NCBI GenBank assembly: GCA_022606425.2
Contig: JAHDVF020000418.1
Span: 434,001-498,000, forward strand
Length of the DNA stretch: 64,000 bases
From: Lepidostoma basale
Taxonomy: Eukaryota; Arthropoda; Insecta; Trichoptera; Lepidostomatidae
Direction: 5' to 3'
Shown here piece by piece: positions 1 to 10,078 of this stretch. The notes under the pieces were generated by a model. That model saw only the letters and a program-made list of their open reading frames with translations, did not search any database and had not been told where the DNA came from. How positions within the stretch are numbered: position 1 is the stretch's first letter; the number at the start of each line of letters is the position of its first letter. The position numbers and the translations under genes were made by a program.

Positions 1-916
1 TTGTGTTTCTTGTGGGTATTTTTTCCAACTGCATCGAATGATAGCTTGCGTTATCGACGATTATAACTGAGGGCTCTTCAAGTATATTTAGGAATGCGGA
101 AAACCATGCCATATATGTATCGCCATCCATTTCTGTGTGATAATCAGCATCCTTCGATTTTACCGCTTTAAATATTAGCTTCGCTTCTGGAACAAAGCCA
201 GTCCTTGCGGAACCAGCATGGCAAACTATCAATCTTTGACCTTTTCCTACAGGCTGATTCTTGAAACCTCCTTCATCGTTGCTTCCAAGCCACATACGCT
301 TTCTTGAATGGTTTTGATTAATCCATGTTTCATCCAGATAGAAACGCGGCCGCTGATTGTTAGTTCTTCTAAGTAAATCCAATTTCCTTAAAAAGTCCAT
401 TCTGGCACAAACAATATCTGTTCTTTCCATTAAATATTTACGTCCTTCGGCATTTTTCTTATACTTGAACCCAATCTCCTTCATGAGTGTTCTCATCGAA
501 GTTTTTCCGCATTTAAAATCAGGTAATTGCTCTCGGTATTTTTTTATATTTAATATTTTCGCCACGGACGGATACTCTCCACTATCATAAAATGAACCTA
601 CAGTCCGCTTCAATACACTTTTATCAAAATCGTCAATATTGGTGACAGTTTCTTGTTTCTTAAAATTTGCTCTTGGTGTACAGGGGCTGCTTGATTGCAA
701 TAATTCAGTCTTTATTCGGTCCACTGTCACTCTACTCACACCACAAATAAACGCGGCCATTTCACGTGGTTTGTTGAAATTAAGAGAAGCTATTTTATTC
801 GGATCACTTTTCAATTCATTGACAAACAAGAATACGTTGTGAATCACTGTTCGAGTTTGAGGGCTAATATCGCCATGTAATTTCTTCAAATCAATGTTGG
901 AAAATAAAGTATCCAT
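1..916 (-). CDS. DDE (IS630/Tc1-like) transposase-like protein, partial
   Basis: An uninterrupted reading frame runs from an ATG at 916 to the window edge: 305 codons with no stop, and the C-terminus lies outside. The N-terminal part has a helix-turn-helix-like stretch (REMAAFICGVSRVTVDRIK, about residue 60). It is followed by a charged linker and a DDE core. Asp195 sits in FYLDETWINQN and Asp288 in VIIVDNASYHS. The 92 residues between them match the usual D-D spacing of Tc1/IS630 enzymes, and GKGQRLIVCHAGSARTGF lies between. The third acidic residue must be off the window. Such enzymes cut and paste DNA. Unlike every other transposon here, this one shows no stops or frameshifts, so it is either a young element or a host-adopted gene. 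I saw no terminal inverted repeat upstream of the start. The family call is good; the fate call is open. Confidence 0.8.
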   Translation of the reverse strand, partial: MDTLFSNIDLKKLHGDISPQTRTVIHNVFLFVNELKSDPNKIASLNFNKPREMAAFICGVSRVTVDRIKTELLQSSSPCTPRANFKKQETVTNIDDFDKSVLKRTVGSFYDSGEYPSVAKILNIKKYREQLPDFKCGKTSMRTLMKEIGFKYKKNAEGRKYLMERTDIVCARMDFLRKLDLLRRTNNQRPRFYLDETWINQNHSRKRMWLGSNDEGGFKNQPVGKGQRLIVCHAGSARTGFVPEAKLIFKAVKSKDADYHTEMDGDTYMAWFSAFLNILEEPSVIIVDNASYHSMQLEKIPTRNT

Positions 917-1058
917 AGTGCGTAACGAGTGGTGACACACGAATGAATTCATTTAATTGCAGTAAACACATTTATAACAAAAAAGCACTGCATTCGGTAA
1001 AAACCAATCATTAGTGACTCATCGTACATATCATAACGTACATATCATTACAAAATCA

Positions 1059-1460
1059 TTATAGTGACTCATCGACACCACGAGAGCAGGTAGCCGTATA
1101 CCGATAACAGTCCTGGGGCTTCCCATCCCTATTTCTATTGACATTTATGGCCGCACGACTCCGTTTGAAACGGCTGTAGTATAGAGTGTACATGGTGCGA
1201 AAACGATCCACGGTCTTCCGAATAATTTGCTCGGATGGACGATTATGTCGACCGTAAAATGGGCGACCATAAGTTTGGCGAACCGAACCATGATTTTCAA
1301 AATAATTTTTCGCAATTTTCAAGCGCTGTTCTGACGTCAGTCTATTTATGATAAAATGGCAAAACGTCTTAATTACTAATCAACTATTGACTGTCAAATT
1401 GATAATCTGTAGAAATAATGTTGCCAATTTAAAAACCAAACCTTTAAAAAAAACACCCTA
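1059..1460 (-). mobile_element. mariner/Tc1-like element fragment (5' end)
   Basis: The terminal repeat (about 1351-1460, ending in AAAAAAAACACCCTA) matches the ends of the elements at 33813, 34751 and 35091. The adjoining frame (1322-1059) encodes the N-terminal paired-like helix region (YFENHGSVRQTYGRPFYGRHN) also seen at 33920. The frame decays after RFRTMYTL, so the transposase is dead. Confidence 0.75.
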
Positions 1461-1500
1461 CACAAATATCTTTATTCGGAAAATCAAAATAAAATATTCT

Positions 1501-1598
1501 TTATTTCGAGTGTGATCGGTTTCACTAGGATTAATGCAATTGTTAGACCAGTCTGTCTATGCCATGAGCCTAGTGAAACCGATCACTGTCGAAATAAA
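1501..1598. repeat. short foldback repeat with 30-bp arms
   Basis: The left arm 1501-1529 is the reverse complement of 1569-1598 apart from a small mismatch; both contain GATCGGTTTCACTAGG or its complement. The loop is about 40 bp. It may be a small MITE. No target duplication was found. Confidence 0.6.
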
Positions 1599-1604
1599 GA
1601 CAAA

Positions 1605-2055
1605 ATGGAAATCTTTCTTTCTGGTTTCAATCCTGGGATTGGTTTGCAGCAATTTCCTCTATTCTTCTTTTCCATTCTTCCCTGTCTTGTGCGGCTCTTT
1701 TGAAATCTGCAAATGATGAGCAGCGCACGTCCACCAACAGGTCCTCCAGGTACTCTTGGCGTGGGCGTCCCCTAGAGTTTGTCCCCTCGGTCATACCCTC
1801 CATTATGGCATGCAAGAGGCCTTCTTGTCGTATTACATGGCCGATCCATCTTGCACGCCTTTCCGACAAGGTCCTGAGCAGGTGCCTTCCTCCATCGATT
1901 CCTCATTCGTGATGTGGTCTCTCCAGGAAATTCCTAATAGTCTTCTATAGGACCACATCTCAAAAGCCTATAGTCTCCGTTTATCTCTTTCGAAAAGGTA
2001 CCATGTCTCGCAGCCGTACATCAAGATCCTCCATACATAAGTCTTGATGAGGAGT
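1605..2055 (-). mobile_element. non-LTR retrotransposon (LINE-H) C-terminal fragment
   Basis: Read on the minus strand, 1869-1627 gives a typical LINE ORF2 tail (ERRARWIGHVIRQEG, then RGRPRQEYLEDL, then AQDREEWKRRIEE). Upstream of it a decayed YGCETWYLF-like stretch continues to about 2055. The 5' part is truncated. Confidence 0.75.
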
Positions 2056-2328
2056 ATTCTCAGTTTTAGGTCTATTTTATTCGATTCTATTATGTTGAAA
2101 ATAGTTATTAAAAAAATATCTATGAGTCGTATTTCCCAAAGAACCGTTTTTTTCGTGACTCAAACTCCACTCTATTCTACCGAGGATTGCGGGTTTGAGG
2201 TTCGTTACAGAATACATATTTTTTGTTTACTACTTAATTCTGTTCGTAGAAAAAAAGGTTTCCATATTGTAAGAAAATTGTGCACTTTAAGTTATCATCG
2301 CAAACAAAGGTCTTTTCAAAAAAGCTAA
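2056..2328. other. AT-rich intergenic DNA, nothing recognised
   Basis: A 94-codon open frame on the plus strand here has low-complexity composition and no recognisable motif. I treat it as chance. Confidence 0.4.
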
Positions 2329-2600
2329 GATGGCAGTGCACAAAAGTGTTCTTGTATCGACTTTTATTTATGGAAGTGAAGCGCGAAACTGGCAAAGGAA
2401 GGATGATAGTAAAATAAATAAAGTAGAAATGAGATCTCTACGACGACTGTGTGTGAAATCAGTATTTGATGGAGTGTCAAATGTAAATATAAGAAGTGTT
2501 TGGACATTTAGAAGGAATGAATGATGAAAGAATGATAAAGAAAGTATGAATACTGAAAAGAACGTAGCACGATCAAATCAATCAATGGTTTGAGAACACA
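2329..2600 (+). mobile_element. LINE-A (RTE-like) fragment
   Basis: The frame from 2330 reads FIYGSEARNWQRKDDSKIN and EMRSLRRLC, which are hallmarks of LINE-A. It has an internal deletion after NVNIRS and changes frame. It runs directly into LINE-B near 2600. Confidence 0.8.
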
Positions 2601-3325
2601 TGGAAAGAATAAATGAAGAAAAAATTATAATAAACCTAACAGGATTTATTCTCCGAACTGGTAGAGTTTTCAGGAATCCCTATGTTTTGCGAATTTTGTA
2701 TAACTCATTGGTCCGGAGCCGGCTCGAGTGTGGCTCGGTGATATGGAGTCCCCACGAGGCGAGATACTCGTTCATGTTAGAGAGGGTTCAGAAAAGATTT
2801 CTGAGATATCTCTACATGAGGGAGTTTGGTAGCTATCCGTGGCTTTATCCCACTGCATTCCTCTTGGGCATGCTGGGGACCAATTTTTTGCAGATAAGAA
2901 GGGATGGGTGTTACACACTTACCCATTTCTTCGGAATTCTCAGGGGATTCTTTGAGAATTCCGTCATCTTGGAGGCTATCCATCTTTATGTTCCGGATGG
3001 TTATCTTCGATAGCGTCAGCACAGACTGTTTTATCTCCCAGCTTGCAGAACCAACCTGGTGATGCCGGTGGGGAAAGCAATCAAACTGCTGAACATGATC
3101 GCTTCGGAGATCGACGTCTTTCATATTCGTGAAAGTACGTTCAGAACACAAATACTCTTGACTTTGGAGAGTATCTTGTATTCCTAATGTCGAACCATCT
3201 CTCATGCGTTCCTGGTATTATATATTTATTATATTTTACCTGTTCTCAATAGATGTCTTAAACTATAAAATGTTGTTTGTAATATCTTTTGAGAAAATAA
3301 ACTCATTTGATTTGATTTAATTGAA
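2600..3325 (+). mobile_element. LINE-B (CR1/jockey-like) 3' end
   Basis: The protein fragment at 2600-3013 contains [21 protein letters not shown] and [26 protein letters not shown] (quoted in parts). A stop at 3011 breaks the frame, but homology continues to about 3187. It is followed by the 3' UTR and the (TTGAT)n tail near 3305-3320. Confidence 0.85.
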
Positions 3326-3329
3326 AAAG

Positions 3330-3549
3330 ACAACAGGATGTTTGAACCCAATTACGGCTTATATTTGATTTTTTTTAGCTAATATATTGATTTTCATGAC
3401 ATGTGATAGCTAATCTATCGCCATTTTACTGTCAAGTGAATTCTAAACCAGACCAAAAACAGTGTGACAATCACATTGCCATCGCCGTGAATCGAACCCG
3501 CGACCTCCGGTATATCAGTTAGAGCTCTTACCACTCTGCCACGAAGATG
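3330..3549 (-). mobile_element. tRNA-derived SINE copy
   Basis: On the minus strand the tRNA-like head (3549 downward) carries a B-box-like GGTTCGATTCACGG. The body shared with the copies at 16064, 23641, 49738 and 62125 follows: the TGGTCTGGT block, the CGATAGATTAGCT block and the GTAATTGGGTTCAAAC end. It is a retroposed pol III element, not a tRNA gene. Confidence 0.7.
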
Positions 3550-4125
3550 AAGAACAAGGAAAACGTTGCACGATCAAATCGATGATATATTAAATGTCGG
3601 CCACGTGAGGAGTCTGAAGTATCTCTACATGAGGGAGTATGGTAGTTATCCGTGGCTCTATCCAACTGCATTTCTTTTGGGGATTCTCGGAACCAATTCT
3701 CTACAGCTTCGAAGAGACGGGCATCTCATAACCCATTTCTTTAAATTAATCAGGGGATATTTCGAGAACTCGGCCGTGCTAGAGGGTGTTGGTCTTTTTG
3801 TCCATGATAGATTTCTCCGACAGCGACAGCACATATTGTTTTACCTACCGACGGCCAGAACCAATCTGCCTTTGGTGACACCGCTGGGAAGAGCAATTAG
3901 TCTGCTGAACGCGGTCTCCTCGGAGATCGACGTCTTTCATATTTGTGAAGGTACGTTCAGGGGAGAAATACTCTTGACTTTAAGTAACTTGTCTTTCTAA
4001 TGTCGAACCATCTCCAATGCGTTCCTTGTATTATGTTAAATATACATAATATTTTACCTGTACTTAAACATTTTGCTATTTGTAATGTCTTTTGAGTTAA
4101 TAAGCTGATTTGATTTGATTTGATC
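3550..4125 (+). mobile_element. LINE-A scrap fused to LINE-B 3' end
   Basis: Bases 3550-3616 match LINE-A ([14 protein letters not shown]). From about 3617 the sequence is LINE-B ([19 protein letters not shown] to RGEILLTLSNL), followed by the (TTGAT)n tail at about 4100-4122. The join is a chance junction of two truncated elements, although it leaves one 144-codon open frame. Confidence 0.8.
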
Positions 4126-4671
4126 ATATAAGTGGCGAAACACGTAGATAGTGTTAATCGGTCTGTCGATTATCAATCGAGCCGCCACAAGAATTTTTAC
4201 TGTTCGACTAAATGAGCGCCGCGAACACGAGGGCTTACATATGGACGATATTATTTTTAAGAAATTAATTCTTAAATTGTGTACTTAATAATTAATCAAC
4301 TTTTTTTCAATAAATGGCTAACTTTTTTTTTAATCGTTCCACTAAATATAATATAAACTTTTTTTGAAACACCTGTATTAATGCATAGGTACCCAACCTT
4401 TTTTTGACCACCGCCCTCCTTTACGACGTCGCTATTTATACCGAATATAAAAGTAATAATATTAATACCGATTTTTAAAATGCTCACTATCTATATTTTA
4501 TCTATCGAAATATGATTGATTGTCTGTATCACGCATTTTCTAACCAACTTGCAAACACTTGTCACTAACAAAACTAAACTCGATTAGGCATACGCATATC
4601 TAATGCTAATTTAATCATTTTAATTTTTATTTACGCGATACAATCAAAATATAAATTTTGATAGGAAAATC
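4126..4671. other. AT-rich intergenic DNA, nothing recognised
   Basis: No conserved frame and no repeat relation to the rest of the window was seen in this stretch. Confidence 0.4.
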
Positions 4672-4960
4672 ATCATCATCAGCCTATATTCGTCCACTCC
4701 TGGACGCAGGCCTTCCTCCATCTGTTTCTATGTTTATCCATTCAGACCAACACGTCGTACCGACGCGACGGTCACTTTGATATCATCTTTCCATCGAAGT
4801 TGGAGACGTCCTGGATTTCGGGTCGCTGTTATAGGATACCAGCAAAGGAGGCTTTTTATCCACCTATCGTTAGAGCTGTGAGCGACGTGTGCGATTTTAG
4901 CGCTGCCACTCTTCCGAAGATGTCCAATACTCCTGTTCTGGCTCTAATAGTGGTGTTTCT
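4672..4960 (-). mobile_element. non-LTR retrotransposon (LINE-I type) 3' end
   Basis: The plus strand starts CATCATCATCAGCC, followed by a CGTCCACTCCTGGACGCAGG-like block. This is the reverse complement of a LINE 3' end like those at 41725 and 54890. The coding part is decayed. Confidence 0.6.
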
Positions 4961-5209
4961 AGATAAATTTATTGTTTATTTTTTTTTATATTTATTCATA
5001 AAAACAGTTTATTATAAATTTATTAAATAGGTACGCCACGCCCGGTACCCTTGAATGAATAAACTTCTCCAATTCGCCATTAGACACGCTACCGCCCCTC
5101 ATGAAAGGCTCCAGCACCCATTGAGGGGGTAACTATGGATTAATATAAATCGTTAATCTTCAAAATATAATTCATTAATCACATTAGAAAGAAGAACCTA
5201 AAATTATAT

Positions 5210-5580
5210 AGACAAAGTTAGAATTGATAAACCATATAAATGTCGAAAAAATGTGAATGACCCAATTAGCCATATTGGGAATAAGCTTAAAGAGAGAGTC
5301 AGAAACAATATGGTGAGAGAAAAAACAAACTTTACTGACATCATTTACCTGTAGAGACCATGAAGTGGTAAGTGGTCATGTAGCCAGAAATTCCGTCGAA
5401 AAATTGACATAAAGACCCTGGACCGCAGAGATAAGTGCAGAGCGTGCAGTGGAAGGATGACCCGAACTGACACGTTATCATAACCTGAATTCAGTCTGCA
5501 AATGACAAAGCGGTGTGGAAACGAATGGAAGAAGTTTTAATCCGAGAATGAACGGGAACATGTTGAAGAAGTAGAAGAAG
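5210..5580 (+). mobile_element. decayed LINE-D 3' fragment
   Basis: Nucleotide similarity to the better copy at 29300 is visible (GGGAATAAGC, AGAGTCAGAAAC, GTGAGAGAAAAAAC, and the GAAGAAG-rich tail at 5555-5585). Frames are broken. Confidence 0.65.
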
Positions 5581-5584
5581 ACGA

Positions 5585-5979
5585 GAAAGAAACTACATTA
5601 ATCATAATTTTTAAGAGAAGGTGAGTTATATTATATTCTCTTTTAGCATGCTTGTAATTCTTTATGAAGACTTTTGAATTAGAAAATCGTATCGTTTTAA
5701 AACGTGGCAATGTTTTAATCGTCAAGCTTAATTTAAACGCATTTTCCAACTTTATGAATATGCCTTTCAATACTTCTGAAATAATGGTTTCAGTACCTAC
5801 TAAATAATATAAACAAATCCGTTGCTTATGGTTCACTTTATATATTCCGTAGTCTATGTTTCTATGTTATTGCTGTCAAATTATGTGTCATTGATTTCTA
5901 TAGATATTAACATTATTACTTTCATTTTTACAATTATTGTACCGAATTCGTTTAAAAATATACATATTTGATTAACATT
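5585..5979. other. upstream region of Pen-2, no element recognised
   Basis: This is AT-rich DNA. It must contain the promoter and 5' UTR of the gene starting at 5980, but I see no convincing TATA or initiator sequence. Confidence 0.4.
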
Positions 5980-6040
5980 ATGGATTTAAATCGAGTTGCA
6001 AATGATCAAAAATTATATCTATGCCGGTTTTACTTTCGAG
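5980..6040 (+). CDS. Pen-2: Pen-2 exon 1
   Basis: It encodes the N-terminal 20 residues, ending LCRFYFR plus one base. The donor is GTTGAT (phase 1). The downstream frame stops at once (TGA), so splicing is required. Confidence 0.93.
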
Positions 6041-8398
6041 GTTGATAAAATGTGTATTAATTTACGATATTTAATTTCAAAATTACTAATATTCAATTTA
6101 TATATTTCTGCAATTTACCATTAAATTAAACAATGAAATCTTATTGAGTGTATTTAATAAGAAATTTATAGATAAAAATGACCAACTATTCAGTTCTGTA
6201 TCATAATTCATATTTCAGTTGGATTTGCCTTTCTCCCGTTTGTGTGGGCCGTCAACGCTTGCTGGTTCTTCTCAGAAGCCTTTCAAAAACCTCCATATGA
6301 CGAACAAAAGCAAATAAAGAGATGTAAGTTTCGCCAACATTGATAGGACTACAATTATTGATACAAAATAGCTTATTTCTTGTATTCACTCAATCAAATA
6401 AGAAGTAACTATCACGCGGTCTATTGATGAAGGGCTAGCCAAGAACAATGGAACGTCACACTGTTCTAAACTGACATATCTCACTTCCACAACATTCATA
6501 GTTTCTAGGCAATATAGACAGCAATCAAATAAAAACGACTGTCTTCTAGGAGTTTTATTAAATTTTATATGGAATGACATGTTTCGCCCTTCTAAGGCAT
6601 TATCTAATGGTAATGGACATTTTACTAGAGCATTGAGAACTGTGTATCAGAGACACCATGAACAGCCAGCAACTAGCACATGTATCTACGATGAGAAATT
6701 TCGGGATCATCTATGAGAGTAGGCTGACTTTTCGTGCACATATCAAGAGGATTTGTTGCACTGCACTAAGGATGTTGGGCTTCATCAGAGATCCCAATGT
6801 GCTCAGAGTCCTATACAACGCGTTGGTTCGGAGCAGACTCGAAAGTGGTTCTGTGATATGGAGTCCTCACGAGGCGGGATATTCCGTTATGCTGGAGAGG
6901 GTTCAGAAAAAAATTCTAAGGCATCTACATGAGGGAGTATGGTAGTTATCCGTGGCTCTATCCCACGGCATTTCTTTTGGGAATGCTCGAAACCAATTCT
7001 CTACAGCTTCGAAGAGATGGGCATCTAATAACCCATTTCTTTAGAATAATTATGGGATATTTCGAGAACTCGGCCGTGCTGGAAGATGTTGGTCTTTTTG
7101 TCCCCGATAGATACCTCCGACAGCGACAGCACAGATTGTTTTACCTACCAGCTGCCAGAACCAATCTGCCTCTGGTGAGACCGGAGGGAAGAGCAATTAG
7201 CCTGCTTAATGCGGTCTCCTCGGAGATCGACGTCTTTCATTTTAGTGAAAGTACGTTCAGGGGACAAATACTCTCGACTTTAGACAGCATCTTGTCTTCC
7301 TAATGTTGAACCATCTCTAATACGTGCCTGGTATTATATTGAATGTATATAATATATGTCCTGTACTCAATAGATGCCTTAAACATTTATGCTGTTTGTA
7401 ATGTCTTTTGAGTTAATAAACAGATTTGATTTGATTTGATAATGCCTTAGAATTGCGAAACACGTAATTCCATATAAAATTTAATAAAACTCCTAGAAGA
7501 CAGACATTTTCATTAATAATAATTAATTTGATAGCAATCTGTCTTATGATACGAATGACATGTTTCGCCCTTCTAATGCTTCAAATGTCCTTAACAATGC
7601 GAAACCCGTCATTCCCACAAATACATATTCAGAACACAAATACTTTTGACTTTGTAAAGTATCTTGTCTTCCTAATGTGGAACCATCTCTAATGCGTTCC
7701 TGGTATTATGTTATATGTATATAATATTTGACCTGTACTCGATAGATGCCTTAAGAATGGAAGCGAGGCAACTGGCAAAAGACGGATGAAAGTAGAATAA
7801 ATGCGGTAGAAATAAGATCTCTTAGACGAATGTATAAATACTCTGTGTATGATAGAGTGTCAAATCAAAATATAAGAAGTGAATGCGGTGCAAATGATTT
7901 TGTTATGAACAAAATAATGAAAGGATCATTAAGATTGTTCAGACACATGAAAAGAATAAATGAAGAAAAAAGTGTATGTTAATGATGTAAATGGAACTAG
8001 AAATAGAGGAAGACAGAGTAAAACTTGGCACGATCTAATAAATCAAATATTGAAAGTCGGCCACGTGAGGAGTCAGAGAAATCGACGGACGTGCATGACA
8101 CGATGTATGAATGTTGAGAAAACGAGAGAAATATGTCAGGAAAGAAAAGTGTGGCAGTCCATTCTGTCTGTTAGTTAGTTTATTAAATTATTTAATATGG
8201 AGTTTTACATCGTTGTTGAAGAAGCAATTAATTCAATTTAATATTTATTTCATTTCAGATGTCATATGGTCAGCAATTGGGTCTTTAATCTGGGCCGGGA
8301 TAATCACAGCCTGGGTCATTGTGTTCCAGCTGAACCGAGCTGCGTGGGGAAGCTTCGCAGATGAAATTAGTTTCATCATACCCCTTGGGAGAGCGTAG
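5980..8398 (+). CDS. Pen-2: Presenilin enhancer 2 (gamma-secretase subunit PEN-2), complete, 3 exons
   Basis: Exons join(5980..6040, 6219..6323, 8259..8398) give 101 aa, exactly the length of animal PEN-2. PEN-2 is the small membrane subunit that triggers presenilin endoproteolysis and stabilises the gamma-secretase complex, which cleaves Notch and other type I membrane proteins. Recognised blocks are [20 protein letters not shown] (first hydrophobic region), [19 protein letters not shown] (cytosolic loop into the last membrane segment), a second membrane stretch, and the C-terminus SFIIPLGRA. Introns are phase 1 (after Arg20) and phase 1 (in Tyr56); donors are GTTGAT and GTAAGT and acceptors are TTTCAG. 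The start ATG at 5980 begins [11 protein letters not shown], matching the family. The conserved DYLSF motif reads DEISF here. Intron 2 is stuffed with a MITE, LINE-B and LINE-A. The identification is secure. Confidence 0.97.
6219..6323 (+). CDS. Pen-2: Pen-2 exon 2
   Basis: The acceptor is TATTTCAG. It encodes the first hydrophobic segment and the loop ([14 protein letters not shown], then YDEQKQIKR). It ends one base into Tyr56 before GTAAGT. Confidence 0.95.
6515..6604. mobile_element. MITE left half (family 'CGCCCTTCTAAGGC'), split by LINE-B
   Basis: This matches the left arm of the complete foldback element at 38226-38415 (GGAATGACATGTTTCGCCCT, then TCTAAGGCATTATC). Its complementary right half resumes at 7436, after the LINE-B insertion. 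Confidence 0.75.
6605..7435 (+). mobile_element. LINE-B copy inserted in a MITE
   Basis: LINE-B 3' portion: [20 protein letters not shown] at 6658, a frameshift near 6930, then [20 protein letters not shown] to the stop at 7303. The tail is (TTGAT)n at 7420-7435. It sits between the two complementary halves of the MITE in Pen-2 intron 2. Confidence 0.85.
7436..7548. mobile_element. MITE right half
   Basis: GATAATGCCTTAGAATTGCG and the following bases are the reverse complement of the arm ending at 6604. Together the two halves reconstitute one foldback element. Confidence 0.75.
7549..7755 (+). mobile_element. MITE scrap followed by a LINE-B tail
   Basis: Bases 7549-7620 carry a second decayed MITE piece (TGACATGTTTCGCCCTTCTA). 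Bases 7621-7755 match the LINE-B end (ATCTTGTCTTCCTAATG and on). Confidence 0.65.
7756..8185 (+). mobile_element. LINE-A 3' fragment
   Basis: It starts GGAAGCGAGGCAACTGGC and runs with frameshifts through [20 protein letters not shown] to the tail GTTAGTTAG at 8171-8180. It lies in intron 2 of Pen-2. Confidence 0.8.
8186..8256. mobile_element. MITE tail abutting the Pen-2 exon 3 acceptor
   Basis: ATTTAATATGGAGTTTTACA and the following bases match the sequence after the foldback at 38415, and the pieces at 43464 and 54250. The resemblance fades about 20 bases before the AG of exon 3. Confidence 0.6.
8259..8398 (+). CDS. Pen-2: Pen-2 exon 3
   Basis: The acceptor is CATTTCAG. It completes Tyr56, encodes the last membrane segment ([19 protein letters not shown]) and the C-terminus [12 protein letters not shown], and stops with TAG at 8396-8398. 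Confidence 0.96.
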
Positions 8399-8632
8399 TT
8401 TCAACTAGTGTAACAATTCAATTGACTCCTATTATCAACTGTTTTAATTTAAATTATGTTAACGGTTTCGCCAAGTTAGATTTTGTAATATTTATAACAT
8501 TAAAACAATTTTAATAGTTTTAACACAACTTTATTTTTGGTAAAACCAACCGGTTTTTTTATTTTTTTTATACGACAGGTCTTTAGAACCCAATTACTGT
8601 ATACATTTTAGATTTACAAAAATACATGTTAA

Positions 8633-8638
8633 AATAAA
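8633..8638 (+). promoter_or_regulatory. candidate polyadenylation signal of Pen-2
   Basis: AATAAA lies 235 bases after the Pen-2 stop and just before a convergent LINE-B fragment. The position is plausible; no transcript evidence is available here. Confidence 0.45.
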
Positions 8639-8654
8639 ACAATTGTGGTATGTA

Positions 8655-9035
8655 CAAACTATCAGCAATTTTGATCCTTAAAGGACGCATAGGTCATTTG
8701 GAGAATGTCCACATCGACTGACACCTCATTCAAGAGCATTATACCCCGGGTCATTGTATGCTGCGCCATGACATTTGTCCTGCTATGCGGTATGCACAAC
8801 AGATCGTGTCTTCTAGCGCGAGCATACCTGTCCGGTGCATTGAGGCCATAACACTCTAAGAGGTATGGGCTATCAATGAAGTTACGGAGTATTTTAAATC
8901 CCAAGATCATCAATGTACCCTTTCTTCTTGATTCGAGACTGCGGTACTCTGTGTTAATCAATAGATCATTGTGGTGCATAAACCTCGGATATACCCCATT
9001 CATCCGCATGTAGAGGTATCTCAGAATTTCTTTTT
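8655..9035 (-). mobile_element. diverged LINE-B 3' fragment
   Basis: The minus-strand frame 9009-8662 reads MRMNGVYPRFMHHNDLLIN, then LLECYGLNAPDRYARARRHD and RGIMLLNEVSVDVDILQM. This is the same protein region as the other LINE-B copies but from a clearly different subfamily. Confidence 0.7.
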
Positions 9036-9206
9036 CTTTATGATCATGTAATTACATGGTCATAACAAGGGTGGAATGGGGAATGTTGTAATTACATAAA
9101 GCGTGCGCTTAACCCAACCAATGACAGGTCATATGTCCTGTAAACACCTTGATCAACCATATTCAGTTTCCAATTTGCATCTTCGTCTCTATTGAGATAC
9201 AATTAA
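9036..9206. mobile_element. half of the MITE found complete at 20436
   Basis: CCTGTAAACACCTTGATCA and CTCTATTGAGATACAATT at 9138-9205 are the terminal repeat of the 20436-20833 element. The subterminal ATTACATAAAGCGTGCGCTT is also shared. The other end is missing. Confidence 0.7.
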
Positions 9207-9397
9207 ATCACTATTTAATTTAATTATTATTTTATAATAAAGTGGTGTTAAAAGTAGTAAAAGTGTTTTAATATTATTTTTAATATGCCACACCATAAAT
9301 TAAGTACTTCATATAGAAGTTCATTTCATTATTTACTCACAACTAAATTGGCTCACTGATTCGAATGGCGGATGAATGCGTCCCAAATAAAATTAAT

Positions 9398-9501
9398 AAA
9401 GCGTCCTTAAGAAGAACATATGGAACGAATGGATAAGAGACGAATAGTTAAAAAGATGTATACAAGTAGCGTGAATGGAAAAAGAAGCCAAGGAAGACAT
9501 T
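9398..9501 (+). mobile_element. LINE-A fragment, 5' part of a split copy
   Basis: It reads MERMDKRRIVKKMYTSSVNG and breaks at AAGGAAGACAT (9491-9501), where another LINE has inserted. The copy resumes at 10079. Confidence 0.8.
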
Positions 9502-10078
9502 CTTCTTATTTCGGTGCCGTGTCAGGTTCCCCCAACGTTGGCGATCACTGCAGCAAAGGTATCTCTGTCCTGCGCCACTTGGAACAGGTTCTGAACTCTT
9601 GTAATTCCTGTCCACTCTTTAATGTTCCACAGCCAGGACAGCTGCCTTCTACCGACTCCCTGACGTCCCTCCACTTTACCCATTAAAATCAGTCGAAGGA
9701 GATGGTATTTTTTTTCCTTTAGCACATGACCCAAATATGAGACCTTTCTAATTTTTACACTGGACAACAGCTCTCTATTGGCTCTCTGTAGTACGTCTGC
9801 ATTACTGACCCTATCGGTCCACGGTATTCGGAGCATTCTGCAGTACATCTAGAAAGCCTTCAACCGCTTCATTACATTCACTTTTAGAGTCCAGGTTTTG
9901 CGGCCATAGTAATATAACACTTAATCATTCTTTGTCGGAGTTTCAAGTTAAGATTATCGTTGCAAAAGAAGGTTATCATTTTATTAAACGCAGCTCGTGC
10001 AACTTCAATTCAGAAGTTTATTTCAATGTTCGGGTCATGTTATGGTCGGGATAATGCTGCCAAGTTATTTAAATTAAA
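9502..10078 (-). mobile_element. LINE-E insertion with 11-bp target duplication
   Basis: Minus strand 9848-9522 encodes LRIPWTDRVSNADVLQRANR, then KVSYLGHVLKEKKYHLLRL, then the family end DTFAAVIANVGGT. The AAGAAGAA tail abuts 9502. AAGGAAGACAT occurs at 9491-9501 and again at 10079-10089, flanking it exactly. Confidence 0.88.

Noticed and set aside
2777..3205. 142-codon minus-strand frame
   Set aside because: Antisense of LINE-B coding sequence (the plus strand shows YLYMREFGSYPW).
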